The notes beneath the pieces are model-generated. The model searched no databases and was not told the origin of the DNA. It saw only the letters and a list, made by a program, of their open reading frames with translations. Source: Streptomyces sp. HD (lineage in GTDB: Bacteria; Actinomycetota; Actinomycetes; Streptomycetales; Streptomycetaceae). Taken from it: a DNA stretch of 64,000 nt. Where the stretch lies: positions 1-64,000 of the forward strand of contig NZ_JAQMYP010000042.1 of the NCBI RefSeq assembly GCF_028369295.1, in the 5' to 3' direction. Position 1 is the first letter of the stretch; each line of letters starts with the position of its first letter. Of this stretch, positions 1 to 8,105 are shown piece by piece. The position numbers were made by a program, and so were the translations under genes.

Positions 1-21
1 GACGACGGGTGGGACTTCTGA
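1..21 (+). CDS. C-terminal end of an upstream gene (possibly sulfate adenylyltransferase subunit)
   Basis: The first 21 bases read as a short coding tail, DDGWDF then TGA. The rest lies outside the window. The next genes are a sulfonate-type ABC transporter and a sirohydrochlorin chelatase. In Streptomyces these commonly follow the sulfate-assimilation genes cysH/C/D/N, so a CysN-like tail is a guess from context only. Six residues cannot identify a family. Confidence 0.3.
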   Translation, partial: DDGWDF

Positions 22-22
22 G

Positions 23-154
23 ATGAAGGCCCTCGACTACTTCTCCACGTTCGCGAAGGAGGGCGGCCGCGTCGGTAGCGGCGCCCTCGGCTGGGGGTCC
101 CCCCGAACGGAGTTTGGGGGAGGGCAGGGCGGAGTGTCGCGATGTGTGCGCTGA
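23..154 (+). CDS. Possible 43-residue ORF containing a dispersed hairpin repeat
   Basis: An ATG one base after the preceding stop opens a 43-codon frame beginning MKALDYFSTF and ending at TGA 152-154. Its middle is the C-run/G-run hairpin repeat at 91-124, which argues that the second half is not selected as protein. There is no convincing ribosome binding site. It may be a remnant or chance frame. I recognise no family. Confidence 0.15.
   Translation: MKALDYFSTFAKEGGRVGSGALGWGSPRTEFGGGQGGVSRCVR
91..124 (+). repeat. C-run/G-run hairpin repeat of a kind scattered in Streptomyces
   Basis: A run of six C followed by GAAC can pair with GTTT plus five G, with a short loop and one bulged C. Elements of the form GGGGTCCCCCC...TTTGGGGGAGG recur between genes in many Streptomyces genomes (from memory). 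Here it sits between the upstream gene tail and the sulfonate operon, where it could act as a weak transcription stop. Confidence 0.5.
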
Positions 155-206
155 CCCGCGTGCACCGTATGCGCGCCGCTCCGGACGACCCTGCCGACCT
201 CCCGGC

Positions 207-226
207 CACGCCCTGATCAGGGCGTG
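207..226. promoter_or_regulatory. Perfect 20-bp palindrome before the sulfonate ABC operon
   Basis: CACGCCCTGATCAGGGCGTG is a perfect inverted repeat centred at 216/217. It ends 31 bases before the GTG start of the lipoprotein gene and 14 bases before its ribosome binding site GAGAGGA (241-247). With no loop it suits a dimeric repressor operator better than a terminator. It could still be a stop for upstream transcription, but no T-run follows. Confidence 0.5.
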
Positions 227-257
227 AGCGCCGGGCCACCGAGAGGAACACCTCCCC

Positions 258-1358
258 GTGCCTGCCACCCCCGCCCCGCGACGGACGCTCGCCGTCCTGG
301 CCGCGCTGCCGCTGCTGGCCCTCGCGGCCTGCGGCTACGGCTCGCAGGCCAAGGAGAACACCGAGCAGGCCATCGCCGGGGCGGCCAAGGTCGACGGGCT
401 GGACTCGGTGCGGATCGGCTACTTCGGGAACCTCACCCACGCGACCGCGCTGGTCGGCCGGCACGAGCGGCTGTTCCAGAAGGAGCTGGGCGGGACGCGG
501 GCGGAGTACATCCCGTTCAACGCCGGTCCCTCGGAGATCGAGGCGCTCAACTCGGGTTCCATCGACATCGGCTGGATCGGCCCCTCCCCCGCCGTCAACG
601 GCTACCTCAAGTCGAACGGCGAGAACCTGCGCATCATCTCCGGGTCGGCCTCGGGCGGTGTGAAGCTCGTGGTCGACCCGGAGAAGATCAAGTCCCTGGA
701 CGACGTCAAGGGCCGGAAGATCGCCACGCCGCAGCTCGGCAACACCCAGGACGTGGCGTTCCTCAACTGGATCTCCGAGCGGGGCTGGAAGGTCGACGCG
801 CAGAGCGGCAAGGGTGACGTCTCCGTGGTCCGCACGGACAACAAGATCACGCCGGACGCCTACAAGTCGGGCTCGATCGACGGCGCCTGGGTGCCCGAGC
901 CGACCGCGTCCAAGCTGGTCGCCGAGGGCGGGAAGGTGCTGCTGGACGAGGCGGACCTGTGGCCCGGCGAGAAGTTCGTGATCACGAACGTCATCGTGCG
1001 GCAGGACTTCCTCAAGGAGCACCCGAAGGCCGTGGAGGCTCTGCTGCGGGGCTCGGTGCGGACCAACAAGTGGATCGACGCCAACCCGGAGAAGGCGAAG
1101 GCCGCGGCGAACGCCCAGCTCAAGGCCGACACCGGGAAGCCGCTGCCGGCCGGTGTGCTCGACCCGGCGTGGCAGTCCATCCAGGTCACGGACGACCCGC
1201 TGGCCTCCACCCTCGGAACCGAGGCCGAGCATGCGGTGAAGGCGGGGCTGCTGGAGCAGCCGGATCTGCGCGGCATCTACGACCTCACGCCACTGAACAA
1301 GGTCCTCAGGGCCGAGGGCGAGAGCACGGTCGACGACGCCGGTCTCGGCGTGAAGTGA
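258..1358 (+). CDS. Sulfonate/taurine-type ABC transporter substrate-binding lipoprotein (SsuA-like)
   Basis: This 366-aa protein is the extracytoplasmic receptor of an aliphatic sulfonate, taurine or nitrate type importer. It has a signal peptide ending in the lipobox LAAC (lipidated Cys25). The mature part has the NMT1/SsuA pattern: RIGYFGNLTHATALV near the start, a GSIDIGWIGPSPAVNGYL segment, then GRKIATPQLGNTQDVAFLNW. The GTG start is supported by GAGAGGA ten bases upstream. The ATPase and permease genes follow in the same direction, with a sirohydrochlorin chelatase after them, so a sulfur source is the likely substrate. The exact compound cannot be read from sequence. Confidence 0.9.
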   Translation: MPATPAPRRTLAVLAALPLLALAACGYGSQAKENTEQAIAGAAKVDGLDSVRIGYFGNLTHATALVGRHERLFQKELGGTRAEYIPFNAGPSEIEALNSGSIDIGWIGPSPAVNGYLKSNGENLRIISGSASGGVKLVVDPEKIKSLDDVKGRKIATPQLGNTQDVAFLNWISERGWKVDAQSGKGDVSVVRTDNKITPDAYKSGSIDGAWVPEPTASKLVAEGGKVLLDEADLWPGEKFVITNVIVRQDFLKEHPKAVEALLRGSVRTNKWIDANPEKAKAAANAQLKADTGKPLPAGVLDPAWQSIQVTDDPLASTLGTEAEHAVKAGLLEQPDLRGIYDLTPLNKVLRAEGESTVDDAGLGVK

Positions 1359-1406
1359 CGTCGTGAGCAAGGCACTGACCCCGATGAGTCCCAGGAGGTG
1401 ACGACC

Positions 1407-2195
1407 ATGGCAACGGCACTCGCCAAGGCCGCCGACACGGATGCGTCCGTGAAGCACGCCGCGCGCATCGAGCACGTCTCGAAGTCCTTCGCCGGCCCCG
1501 CCGGGCAGCAGCTCGTCCTCGACGACATCACGCTCGATGTCGCGCCTGGCGAGTTCGTCACCCTCCTCGGGGCGTCCGGCTGCGGCAAGTCGACGCTGCT
1601 GAACCTGGTGGCCGGGCTGGACCGGCCCAGCGCGGGCAGCATCACGACCGACGGGCGCCCGGCCCTGATGTTCCAGGAGCACGCCCTCTTCCCGTGGCTG
1701 ACCGCCGGCAAGAACATCGAACTCGCCCTCAAACTCAGGGGAGTCGCCAAGACGGAGCGGCGCGAGCGCGCCGAGGAACTCCTCGAACTCGTCCGGCTGA
1801 AGGGCGCGCACGGCAAGCGGGTCCACGAGCTGTCCGGCGGTATGCGCCAGCGCGTCGCCATGGCGCGGGCGCTCGCCCAGGACAGCAAGCTGCTGCTGAT
1901 GGACGAGCCGTTCGCGGCGCTCGACGCGATCACGCGGGACGTGCTGCACGACGAGCTCACCCGGATCTGGCGCGAGACACAGCTGTCCGTCCTGTTCGTC
2001 ACGCACAACGTGCGTGAGGCGGTGCGGCTCGCCCAGCGTGTCGTCCTGCTGTCCTCCCGGCCGGGCCGGGTCGCCCGCGAGTGGACGGTCGGCATTCCGC
2101 AGCCGCGTCGTATCGAGGACGCCGAGGTGGCCGAACTGTCCCGGGAGATCACCGAAGAACTGCGTGGGGAGATCCGCCGCCATGGCCAGCACTGA
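1407..2195 (+). CDS. ABC transporter ATP-binding protein (SsuB/TauB type)
   Basis: A 262-aa nucleotide-binding subunit energising the sulfonate-type importer. It has Walker A GASGCGKST (about 55-63), the signature LSGGM (142-146), Walker B LLLMDEP (162-168) and the H-loop in LFVTHNVREA. I chose the ATG at 1407 rather than the GTG at 1398 because AGGAGG (1393-1398) lies eight bases before the ATG and overlaps the GTG. The last 14 bases overlap the permease gene, so the two are probably translationally coupled. Length is normal for the family. Confidence 0.92.
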   Translation: MATALAKAADTDASVKHAARIEHVSKSFAGPAGQQLVLDDITLDVAPGEFVTLLGASGCGKSTLLNLVAGLDRPSAGSITTDGRPALMFQEHALFPWLTAGKNIELALKLRGVAKTERRERAEELLELVRLKGAHGKRVHELSGGMRQRVAMARALAQDSKLLLMDEPFAALDAITRDVLHDELTRIWRETQLSVLFVTHNVREAVRLAQRVVLLSSRPGRVAREWTVGIPQPRRIEDAEVAELSREITEELRGEIRRHGQH

Positions 2196-3075
2196 GACGA
2201 CCGCCGCCAAGGACGGCAACGATCTCGCCGGACTCGAAGCGGGTCTGGACGCCCTGGAGACGGTCCAGACGGGCCGTACGCCGCTGCGGCGGACCCTGAC
2301 CCAGAAGGTCCTGCCGCCCGTCGTCGCCGTCGCGCTGGTGCTGGCGGTGTGGCAGTTCCTGGTGTCGTCCGGGATCGCCGGGGACCCGACGAAGCTGCCC
2401 GCGCCCGCGGACGTGTGGGGTGAGTTGCGTGAGGCCTGGCTGCAGGGCACGCTCCACGAGTACATCTGGACGTCCGTCTCGCGCGGTCTGCTGGGCTTCC
2501 TGCTGGCGCTGGTGATCGGGACCCCGCTGGGGCTGCTGGTGGCGCGTGTTCGGTTCGTGCGTGCGGCCATCGGGCCGATCCTGTCCGGGCTGCAGTCGCT
2601 GCCGTCGGTCGCCTGGGTGCCGCCGGCCGTGATCTGGCTGGGCCTCAACGACCGGATGATGTTCGCGGTGATCCTGCTCGGTGCGGTGCCGTCCATCGCC
2701 AACGGGCTGGTGTCCGGCGTCGACCAGGTGCCGCCGCTGTTCCTTCGGGCGGGCCGCACGCTGGGCGCGACGGGGCTGAAGGGCACCTGGCACATCGTGA
2801 TGCCGGCTGCGCTGCCGGGCTATCTCTCCGGTCTGAAGCAGGGGTGGGCGTTCTCCTGGCGGTCGCTGATGGCCGCGGAGATCATCGCGTCCTCGCCCGA
2901 CCTGGGTGTGGGACTGGGGCAGCTGCTGGAGAACGGGCGCAACACCAGTTCCATGTCCATGGTCTTCTTCGCCATCCTGCTCATCCTCGTCGTCGGCATC
3001 GCCATCGACCTGCTGATCTTCAGCCCGCTGGAGCGGCGGGTGCTGCGCAGCCGAGGCCTGCTGGCAAGGAGCTGA
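2182..3075 (+). CDS. ABC transporter permease (SsuC/TauC type)
   Basis: A 297-aa inner-membrane permease. It has about six hydrophobic segments, starting with VLPPVVAVALVLAVWQFLV. The conserved cytoplasmic EAA-type loop that contacts the ATPase is visible as AGRTLGATGLKGTWHIVMP. The ATG lies inside the end of the ATPase gene (14-base overlap) after GGGGAG (2166-2171). The roughly 40 residues before the first membrane segment are polar, which is usual for this group. The gene completes the lipoprotein-ATPase-permease set. It ends five bases before the chelatase gene. Confidence 0.9.
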   Translation: MASTETTAAKDGNDLAGLEAGLDALETVQTGRTPLRRTLTQKVLPPVVAVALVLAVWQFLVSSGIAGDPTKLPAPADVWGELREAWLQGTLHEYIWTSVSRGLLGFLLALVIGTPLGLLVARVRFVRAAIGPILSGLQSLPSVAWVPPAVIWLGLNDRMMFAVILLGAVPSIANGLVSGVDQVPPLFLRAGRTLGATGLKGTWHIVMPAALPGYLSGLKQGWAFSWRSLMAAEIIASSPDLGVGLGQLLENGRNTSSMSMVFFAILLILVVGIAIDLLIFSPLERRVLRSRGLLARS

Positions 3076-3080
3076 ACCCG

Positions 3081-3812
3081 ATGTACCAGAAACCGGTCCT
3101 CCTCGTCATCGCCCACGGCAGCCGCGACCCTCGGCACGCCGCGACCGTGCACGCCCTCGTACGGCGGGTCCGTTCGCTGCGCCCCGACGTGCGGGTGGAG
3201 ACCGGCTTCCTGGACTTCAACATCCCGTCGGTGCGGGGGGTGCTGGAGTCGTTGGCGGCGGAGGGCGTACGGGACGTGGTGGCGCTGCCGCTGTTGCTGA
3301 CGCGGGCGTTTCACGCGAAGGCCGACATCCCTGCGGTGCTGCGGGATGCGCCGCGGCAGCTGCGGATCCGGCAGGCGGAGGTTCTCGGCCCGTCGCCGCT
3401 GCTGATGGCGGCCCTGGAGCGGCGCCTGTACGAGGCGGGCCTGACGCCCGCCGACAAGTCCTCGACCGGGGTCGTGCTGGCCTCGGCGGGGTCCACCGAC
3501 CCGGAGGCGATCGCAGTGATCGCAGAAATCGCGCGGGAGTGGCGGCACACCGGTTGGTGCGCCGTGCGGCCTGCGTTCGCCTCCGCATCTCTTCCTCGCA
3601 CCGAGGACGCTGTGCGGGAGCTGCGGGAGCTCGGCTGTGAGCGGGTGGCTGTGGCGCCGTATGTCCTGGCGCCGGGGTTTCTGCCGGACCGGATCGTGCG
3701 GGGTGCGGGTGGGGCGGATGTGCTGGGGGATGTGTTGGGGGCTGCGGCTGAGGTGGCGGCGGTGGTTGTGGAGCGGTATGAGGGGGCTGGGGTGCGGGTT
3801 TTGGCTGCGTAG
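3081..3812 (+). CDS. Sirohydrochlorin chelatase, CbiX/SirB family
   Basis: A 243-aa cytoplasmic chelatase that would insert iron (or cobalt) into sirohydrochlorin. Iron gives sirohaem, the cofactor of sulfite and nitrite reductases. The signature VIAHGSRDPR is at the N-terminus (His12). A second metal-handling histidine is in TRAFHAKADIP (His78). Two alpha/beta halves of similar fold follow, ending with VAPYVLAPGFLPDRI. AAGGAG (3066-3071) supports the ATG, five bases after the permease stop, so it belongs to the sulfur operon. Context favours a sirohaem role in sulfite reduction over cobalamin synthesis. Confidence 0.88.
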   Translation: MYQKPVLLVIAHGSRDPRHAATVHALVRRVRSLRPDVRVETGFLDFNIPSVRGVLESLAAEGVRDVVALPLLLTRAFHAKADIPAVLRDAPRQLRIRQAEVLGPSPLLMAALERRLYEAGLTPADKSSTGVVLASAGSTDPEAIAVIAEIAREWRHTGWCAVRPAFASASLPRTEDAVRELRELGCERVAVAPYVLAPGFLPDRIVRGAGGADVLGDVLGAAAEVAAVVVERYEGAGVRVLAA

Positions 3813-3910
3813 GCCTTCGGCGGGTGGGCGGGGGCGATGCCTGCGGCAGCCTGCTGGTGTTCGGTGGGGGTGCGCGTAGCGCCTGCGGGTGCGTTGTGGG
3901 TCGAGGCCGC

Positions 3911-4002
3911 GCCGGGGGGTGTCCGTCCTCGGACCGGCGGCTGGCGTAGGCCAGGAGGTGCCGCGTCTTGACGCCGGCCACTGCGGGCGGACACCCCCCG
4001 GC
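3911..4002. repeat. 15-bp inverted repeat with 62-base spacer
   Basis: GCCGGGGGGTGTCCG at 3911-3925 is the exact reverse complement of CGGACACCCCCCGGC at 3988-4002. The spacer contains another GC-rich segment ending in CTTGACGCCGGCCACTGCG. The whole block resembles a dispersed intergenic element I recall from other Streptomyces genomes. It could fold as a long hairpin at the 3' end of the sulfur operon transcript. Confidence 0.6.
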
Positions 4003-4020
4003 ACGTCCCCTTCCCGCCGT

Positions 4021-4310
4021 ACGCGACTGCAGGCCGTTGGGGGGACGCGCCATCACCGCCGTGCGCCGTCGCCTGCGCCCGGCCCGCCGCGCTGCGGGCG
4101 GTCGCCGGCCCGCCCAACGCGACTGCAGGCCGGTGGGGGGGGACGCGCCATCACCGCCGTGCGCCGTCGACTGCGCCCGGCCCGCCGCGCTGCGGGCGGT
4201 CGCCGGCCCGCTCAACGCGACTGCAGGCCGGTGGGGGTACGCGCCATCACCGCGGTGCGCCGTCGACTGGGCCCGGCCCGCCGCGCTGCGGGCGGTCGCC
4301 GGTCCGCCCA
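4021..4310. repeat. Three tandem copies of a ~97-bp repeat
   Basis: Units begin ACGCGACTGCAGGCCG at 4021, 4117 and 4215, giving periods of 96 and 98 bases. Copies are nearly identical, differing by single substitutions and by the length of the G-run after GCAGGCCG. The unit length is not constant modulo 3 and no frame has a credible start, so this is not a protein repeat. There are no unique spacers, so it is not a CRISPR array. Confidence 0.85.
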
Positions 4311-4321
4311 AACCTCGGGCG

Positions 4322-4396
4322 GTCGTTGCTCACGTAGCCGCAGGCCGTCGTTGCTCACGCAGCCGCAGGCCGTGTTGCTCGCGTAGCTGCGGGCAG
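4322..4396. repeat. Three tandem copies of a ~25-bp repeat
   Basis: Units starting GTCGTTGCTCACGTAGCCGC at 4322, 4347 and 4372 (the last degenerate) sit directly after the 97-bp array. They share the sequence GCCGCAGGCC with the core of the larger unit, so the two arrays may have a common origin. No coding function is seen. Confidence 0.65.
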
Positions 4397-4590
4397 TCGT
4401 GCCGCTGGGGCGGCACGGGTGGGCGCGGCCGCACCCCGTCTCGCCGGGCTGCGCACCCTCCCTCGGTCAGCCATCGCGCGGGGGCGGTCGCGGCTGGTCA
4501 GGAGCGCTTCGATTCGGGAAAAACCGTCTCCCCGGGAGCATGGATCTGCTGGGATGTTCCCCGAAGAGCTATCGGGGGAGAGCGGCGCAC

Positions 4591-6840
4591 GTGGCTGGAC
4601 GCGAGTTCGGGCATTACTTGGGGCTGCCACGGGCGTTGGCCGGGCTGCCGTTGAGTCCGCTGGTGCCCGGTTACGCCCAGCTTGTCGCCGCGCAGCACGC
4701 CGCGGGGTTACGGCACCTGGGCGCGGCGCTGCTGCCGCCCGGCGGTGGTGGGTTACGTGTGCTCGACGGGCTGTACTTACCGTCCGGGGCCCGTGGGCGG
4801 CAGCGGGTGGACGGCGCTCTGCTGGACGGCCTCGCTCGGACCGCGAGTTCCACGGCGTCGGTCGTGGGGCTGCTCGCCGAACTGCAGCGTCGTGATCCGC
4901 AGGCGCTGCGCAGGGTGGTGCTGTATCAGCTGATCGGGCTGTTACAGGAGCGGGAGCCGGGTGAACGCCCGCGTTCTGCCGTTGAGTTGGGGGTTCATCC
5001 GGACGAGGTCGCCGGGATCGTGGCGGCGGCGCGGCTGCGGCCCGTCCTCAGTCGGCAGCAGCTTGATGCCGCCGAATCTCTCGCCGATGCCTGGGAACGG
5101 CACCGGCTGCACCGGGTGCGTGGGCTGTTGGCGCGGCTGCCGCAGGACCGTACCGATCCGGCGCTGGAAGCGCTGCGGGGTGCGCTGTCCGTCCGGTTGA
5201 GGGCCGTTGAGGACGCCCTGCGTGCGGCCCGGGAGGCCGAGGGGCGCGGAGACGTCGAGCGGGCGACCGAGGAGTTGCTGGGTGCACTGCGTGAGGCCGT
5301 TGATGATCGGCGGGCTCTGCGTGCACTGGTTCGTCATCATCGGCCCCGGTCCAGGGGGCCCTCCCCGCTGCGTGCCGAACTCCGTCCGGATCATGTTGAG
5401 TTGAGCTGGGACGGGACGGACGGGGAGGGCGAGCGGGACTGGCTGCTTCTGTGCCTGTACCGGGACCCGGTGGGTGCGGCCAAGGTGCGGGAGGTGGCGG
5501 TACAGGGGCGTGGTGCGGCTCGGGACACCGTCGTTGCCCTCGGGTCCAGCGTTCGGTATGCCGCCCTTCCGTTGCGCGACGGGGTGGTCGCGGGGGCGCC
5601 GTACGTTTCGCGGCGAGTGCTTGTCGCACCTGAGGTGGAGGGGCTCGTCCTCGTGGATGGGCCCGGGCGGGTCGAGGGCTCCTGGCGGCGGCCGGCCGGT
5701 GCGACCGAGGTTACGGTCGAGTGGAGTGGGATGGGTGGGGGTCGGAGTGGGGGGCAACTGGCTTCCCGTGCCGATGGGTTCGCCGCTACTGGTCTCGCCA
5801 TCGGTGCGCACTCCTTTCGCGTCGTCTGTCGGTATCGGGCCCCCGACGGAACCCTCGTCCCCTCCCCCGGCGTCCGCGCCACCCGCACCGTCCATCCCTG
5901 GCCCGACCCAGTCCGCACCCTCACCGCTCGCCCCGACGGCACGGCTCTGCGGTTCGAGTGGACCGGGGCGCGGGACGGTGAGGTCCGTCTTGTGCGGTGG
6001 CCCGGTGATGCCCCGGTACCGGGCAGCGAGCTGCGTACCGAGCAGCTTCCGGCGCGGCTGGACCGGCCCGAACGGGCCGGGGTGCTGGATCCGCCGCCGG
6101 GCGGGTTCACGCGGGTCGCCGCCGTCGCCGTACTCGGTGATCGGGCGCTCGCCGGTCCCGTGGTCGACGTGGAGGTGCTGCGGGCGGTCACCGGGCTCGT
6201 CGTCCAGCGGCTTCCGGAAGGACAGGCGGCGGTCAAGCTCGACTGGCCCGACGGCGTCGGTCAACTGGTCGTGGAGTGGGAGCCTTTGAGCGGTTCGGAC
6301 GTGGACGCCGTCGGTTCCGTCCCTGAGGGAGGATCCGGGGGCGGTGGTCGGCGTACCGTCACCGCCCATGCCTACCGCCGTAACGGACTGCGGTTGTCCG
6401 TCGGGGCGGGTGGGGTGCTGGTTCGGGCCTCCGCCGTTGCTCAGGTGCCCGGGGCCGTCGTCGTGCCTGCCGCCGTCGCCGAGGTCGTGCTGCCGCCCGA
6501 CACCGCGATCGGTTATCAACTCGTGCGCGGGCCAAGGCGGTTGCTGGGCCGGGGCCGTACCCTGTTGCGCGTCACCCTGTCCGCTCCCCTGGGGCACACG
6601 GGCGTCCCGGAGTTCGTGTGCGTCGCGCGCAGTGGCACCCTGCGGCCGCGCACCGCGACCGACGGCACCACCGTGCTGCGCATACCCGGCACCGACCTGA
6701 CCCGGCACGGCACGGTCGAGCAGGAGTTGCCGGCCGTACCCTGTCCGGCCCCCTACACCCTGCGCGGCTTCCTGCTGGGTGAGCACGCGGCCGCCGTACG
6801 TCTCGAAGAACCGTCCCCCGCGACCCTGGTGGTGCGCTGA
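4591..6840 (+). CDS. Large protein with N-terminal helical part and FN3-like beta-sandwich repeats; first gene of the GTPase operon
   Basis: A 749-aa protein I cannot assign to a named family. The first ~260 residues look alpha-helical and charged, e.g. LHRVRGLLARLPQDR and an Ala/Glu/Arg-rich stretch that may form a coiled coil. From about 270 onward at least four beta-sandwich-like units resemble fibronectin type III, marked by VELSWDG, VEGSWRRP, LRFEWTG and VKLDWPD. No signal peptide or membrane segment is visible. The GTG at 4591 is preceded by GGGGGAG (4574-4580); an in-frame ATG at 4540 is possible but too close to its nearest purine run. The gene ends two bases before the zinc-ribbon GTPase gene. 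It is therefore probably the scaffold or sensor of that system. Confidence 0.75.
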   Translation: MAGREFGHYLGLPRALAGLPLSPLVPGYAQLVAAQHAAGLRHLGAALLPPGGGGLRVLDGLYLPSGARGRQRVDGALLDGLARTASSTASVVGLLAELQRRDPQALRRVVLYQLIGLLQEREPGERPRSAVELGVHPDEVAGIVAAARLRPVLSRQQLDAAESLADAWERHRLHRVRGLLARLPQDRTDPALEALRGALSVRLRAVEDALRAAREAEGRGDVERATEELLGALREAVDDRRALRALVRHHRPRSRGPSPLRAELRPDHVELSWDGTDGEGERDWLLLCLYRDPVGAAKVREVAVQGRGAARDTVVALGSSVRYAALPLRDGVVAGAPYVSRRVLVAPEVEGLVLVDGPGRVEGSWRRPAGATEVTVEWSGMGGGRSGGQLASRADGFAATGLAIGAHSFRVVCRYRAPDGTLVPSPGVRATRTVHPWPDPVRTLTARPDGTALRFEWTGARDGEVRLVRWPGDAPVPGSELRTEQLPARLDRPERAGVLDPPPGGFTRVAAVAVLGDRALAGPVVDVEVLRAVTGLVVQRLPEGQAAVKLDWPDGVGQLVVEWEPLSGSDVDAVGSVPEGGSGGGGRRTVTAHAYRRNGLRLSVGAGGVLVRASAVAQVPGAVVVPAAVAEVVLPPDTAIGYQLVRGPRRLLGRGRTLLRVTLSAPLGHTGVPEFVCVARSGTLRPRTATDGTTVLRIPGTDLTRHGTVEQELPAVPCPAPYTLRGFLLGEHAAAVRLEEPSPATLVVR

Positions 6841-6842
6841 CC

Positions 6843-8105
6843 ATGACGACCGTGATCTGCCCCTACTGCTTCGACCGCTCGTCCGCGGCCAAGCTGCCCT
6901 ACCGCTGCCTGATGACCCCGAGCGGCGTCCGCGGCGGCACCCCCTGCGGCCCCCAACGTGACGACATATGGGCGGGGTTCATGGGGCCGAGCGCGCCCCC
7001 GGCGGCCCGGATGCGCGGTCCCGTGTTCGCTCCGGGCCGCAGGCTGCCCGCGGTGGCCGGCGGGCTGCGCGGTGGCAGCAGCGTGCCCTGTCCCGACTGC
7101 GGGGTGCCCACCCCGGTGCGGGTGTGCCGGGCCTGTCACAACGATCTGCCGAGCGACTACTGCGACCAGGACAGCCGGATCATCGCCCTGGTCGGCGCGA
7201 AGGCCTCCGGCAAGAGCACCTATGTGTCCGTGCTGGTCAACGAGTTGAACCAGCGGGTGGGGCAGGCCTACCACGCCTCGCTGGCCGCGATGGGACAGAC
7301 CACCCAGCAGCGGGACAAGGAGATGGCCGAGGACCTGTACGAGCGGCTGCGGCTGCCGGACGCGACGCGGCCGGCCGCCCTCGGCTTCAACGATCCGCTC
7401 CTGTACCGGCTCAGCGTGCCCCGACGCGGACGGCCGGGCTCCGGTACCCGGCACACCACGCTGGTCTTCTTCGACGCCGCGGGCGAGGATCTCGCGGGCG
7501 CCGAGGCCATGGACCGCTACACGCGCTATCTCAGTGCCGCCGACGGCATCGTGCTGCTCGTCGATCCACTTCAACTCGGCTCCGTTCGAGACCGGTTGCC
7601 CGTGCACGACGGTCCGCCGCTGCCCGTCGTCGAGACGGCGCCGCAGCAGATCGCCGCCGACCTCGCGGCCCAACTGCGCGCCCACGGCAAGGGCGGCTCC
7701 CGCGGCCGGGTGTCCACGCCGATCGCGGTGGCCGTCACCAAGACCGACATGCTCAAGTCGCTGCTCGACCCGCATTCGCCGGTGCTGCGCAACGCGCCGC
7801 ACACCGAGGGCCGGTTCGACCAGGACGACCGGCTCGCCGTGCACGAGGAGATCCGGTCCCTGATGGCCGACTGGGACTCCGGGGCTCTCGTACGCCAACT
7901 GGAGCTGGACTTCGCCGAGTTGTCGCTGTTCGGGCTGTCGGCCCTCGGTGCGCCGCCGCCCGCCGAGGCGCCCGCGGACGTACCGAAGTCGGGGCCGCAG
8001 CCGGTACGGGTGGAGGACCCGCTGCTGTGGCTGCTGGCCCGGCGGGGGCTGCTGCCCGTGCGGTCCGCCGCGAAGGGACGCGCAGGGAAGGGACGTGTCA
8101 AGTGA
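6843..8105 (+). CDS. Zinc-ribbon P-loop GTPase-like protein (double-GTPase family type)
   Basis: A 420-aa cytoplasmic protein. The N-terminus carries zinc-binding cysteines: CPYC at 6-9, then CPDC and CRAC around 85-100. A TRAFAC-like NTPase domain follows: P-loop GAKASGKST (118-126), a switch II-like FFDAAGEDL near 208-216, and the guanine-specificity motif TKTD (about 299-302) in VAVTKTDML. The pattern matches what I remember of the bacterial DO-GTPase families that are encoded beside GAP1 proteins. The start is two bases after the previous stop, and the end overlaps the GAP1-like gene by GTGA. The chemistry should be GTP-driven switching; its target is unknown. Confidence 0.8.
   Translation: MTTVICPYCFDRSSAAKLPYRCLMTPSGVRGGTPCGPQRDDIWAGFMGPSAPPAARMRGPVFAPGRRLPAVAGGLRGGSSVPCPDCGVPTPVRVCRACHNDLPSDYCDQDSRIIALVGAKASGKSTYVSVLVNELNQRVGQAYHASLAAMGQTTQQRDKEMAEDLYERLRLPDATRPAALGFNDPLLYRLSVPRRGRPGSGTRHTTLVFFDAAGEDLAGAEAMDRYTRYLSAADGIVLLVDPLQLGSVRDRLPVHDGPPLPVVETAPQQIAADLAAQLRAHGKGGSRGRVSTPIAVAVTKTDMLKSLLDPHSPVLRNAPHTEGRFDQDDRLAVHEEIRSLMADWDSGALVRQLELDFAELSLFGLSALGAPPPAEAPADVPKSGPQPVRVEDPLLWLLARRGLLPVRSAAKGRAGKGRVK

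Larger units (their letters stand above)
3813..4590. other. 778-base gene-free region made of nested repeats
   Basis: No credible gene is visible on either strand. Several long frames exist only because the DNA is about 80% GC and repetitive. The region contains a 15-bp inverted repeat pair (3911-4002), three copies of a 96-98 bp unit (4021-4310), three copies of a 25-bp unit (4322-4396), and a segment resembling a common Streptomyces intergenic sequence (GCCGCTGGGGCGGCACGG, around 4401). The last 80 bases should contain the promoter and leader of the next gene. Confidence 0.7.

Noticed and set aside
4021..4310. Possible CRISPR array
   Set aside because: Units are ~97 bp, contiguous and nearly identical without unique spacers; no cas genes are present.
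4942..6786. A 614-codon minus-strand frame opposite the FN3-repeat gene
   Set aside because: It has no start signal and a Gln/Gly/Pro/Arg-rich shadow composition. The plus-strand frame has coherent sandwich-like units and operon spacing.
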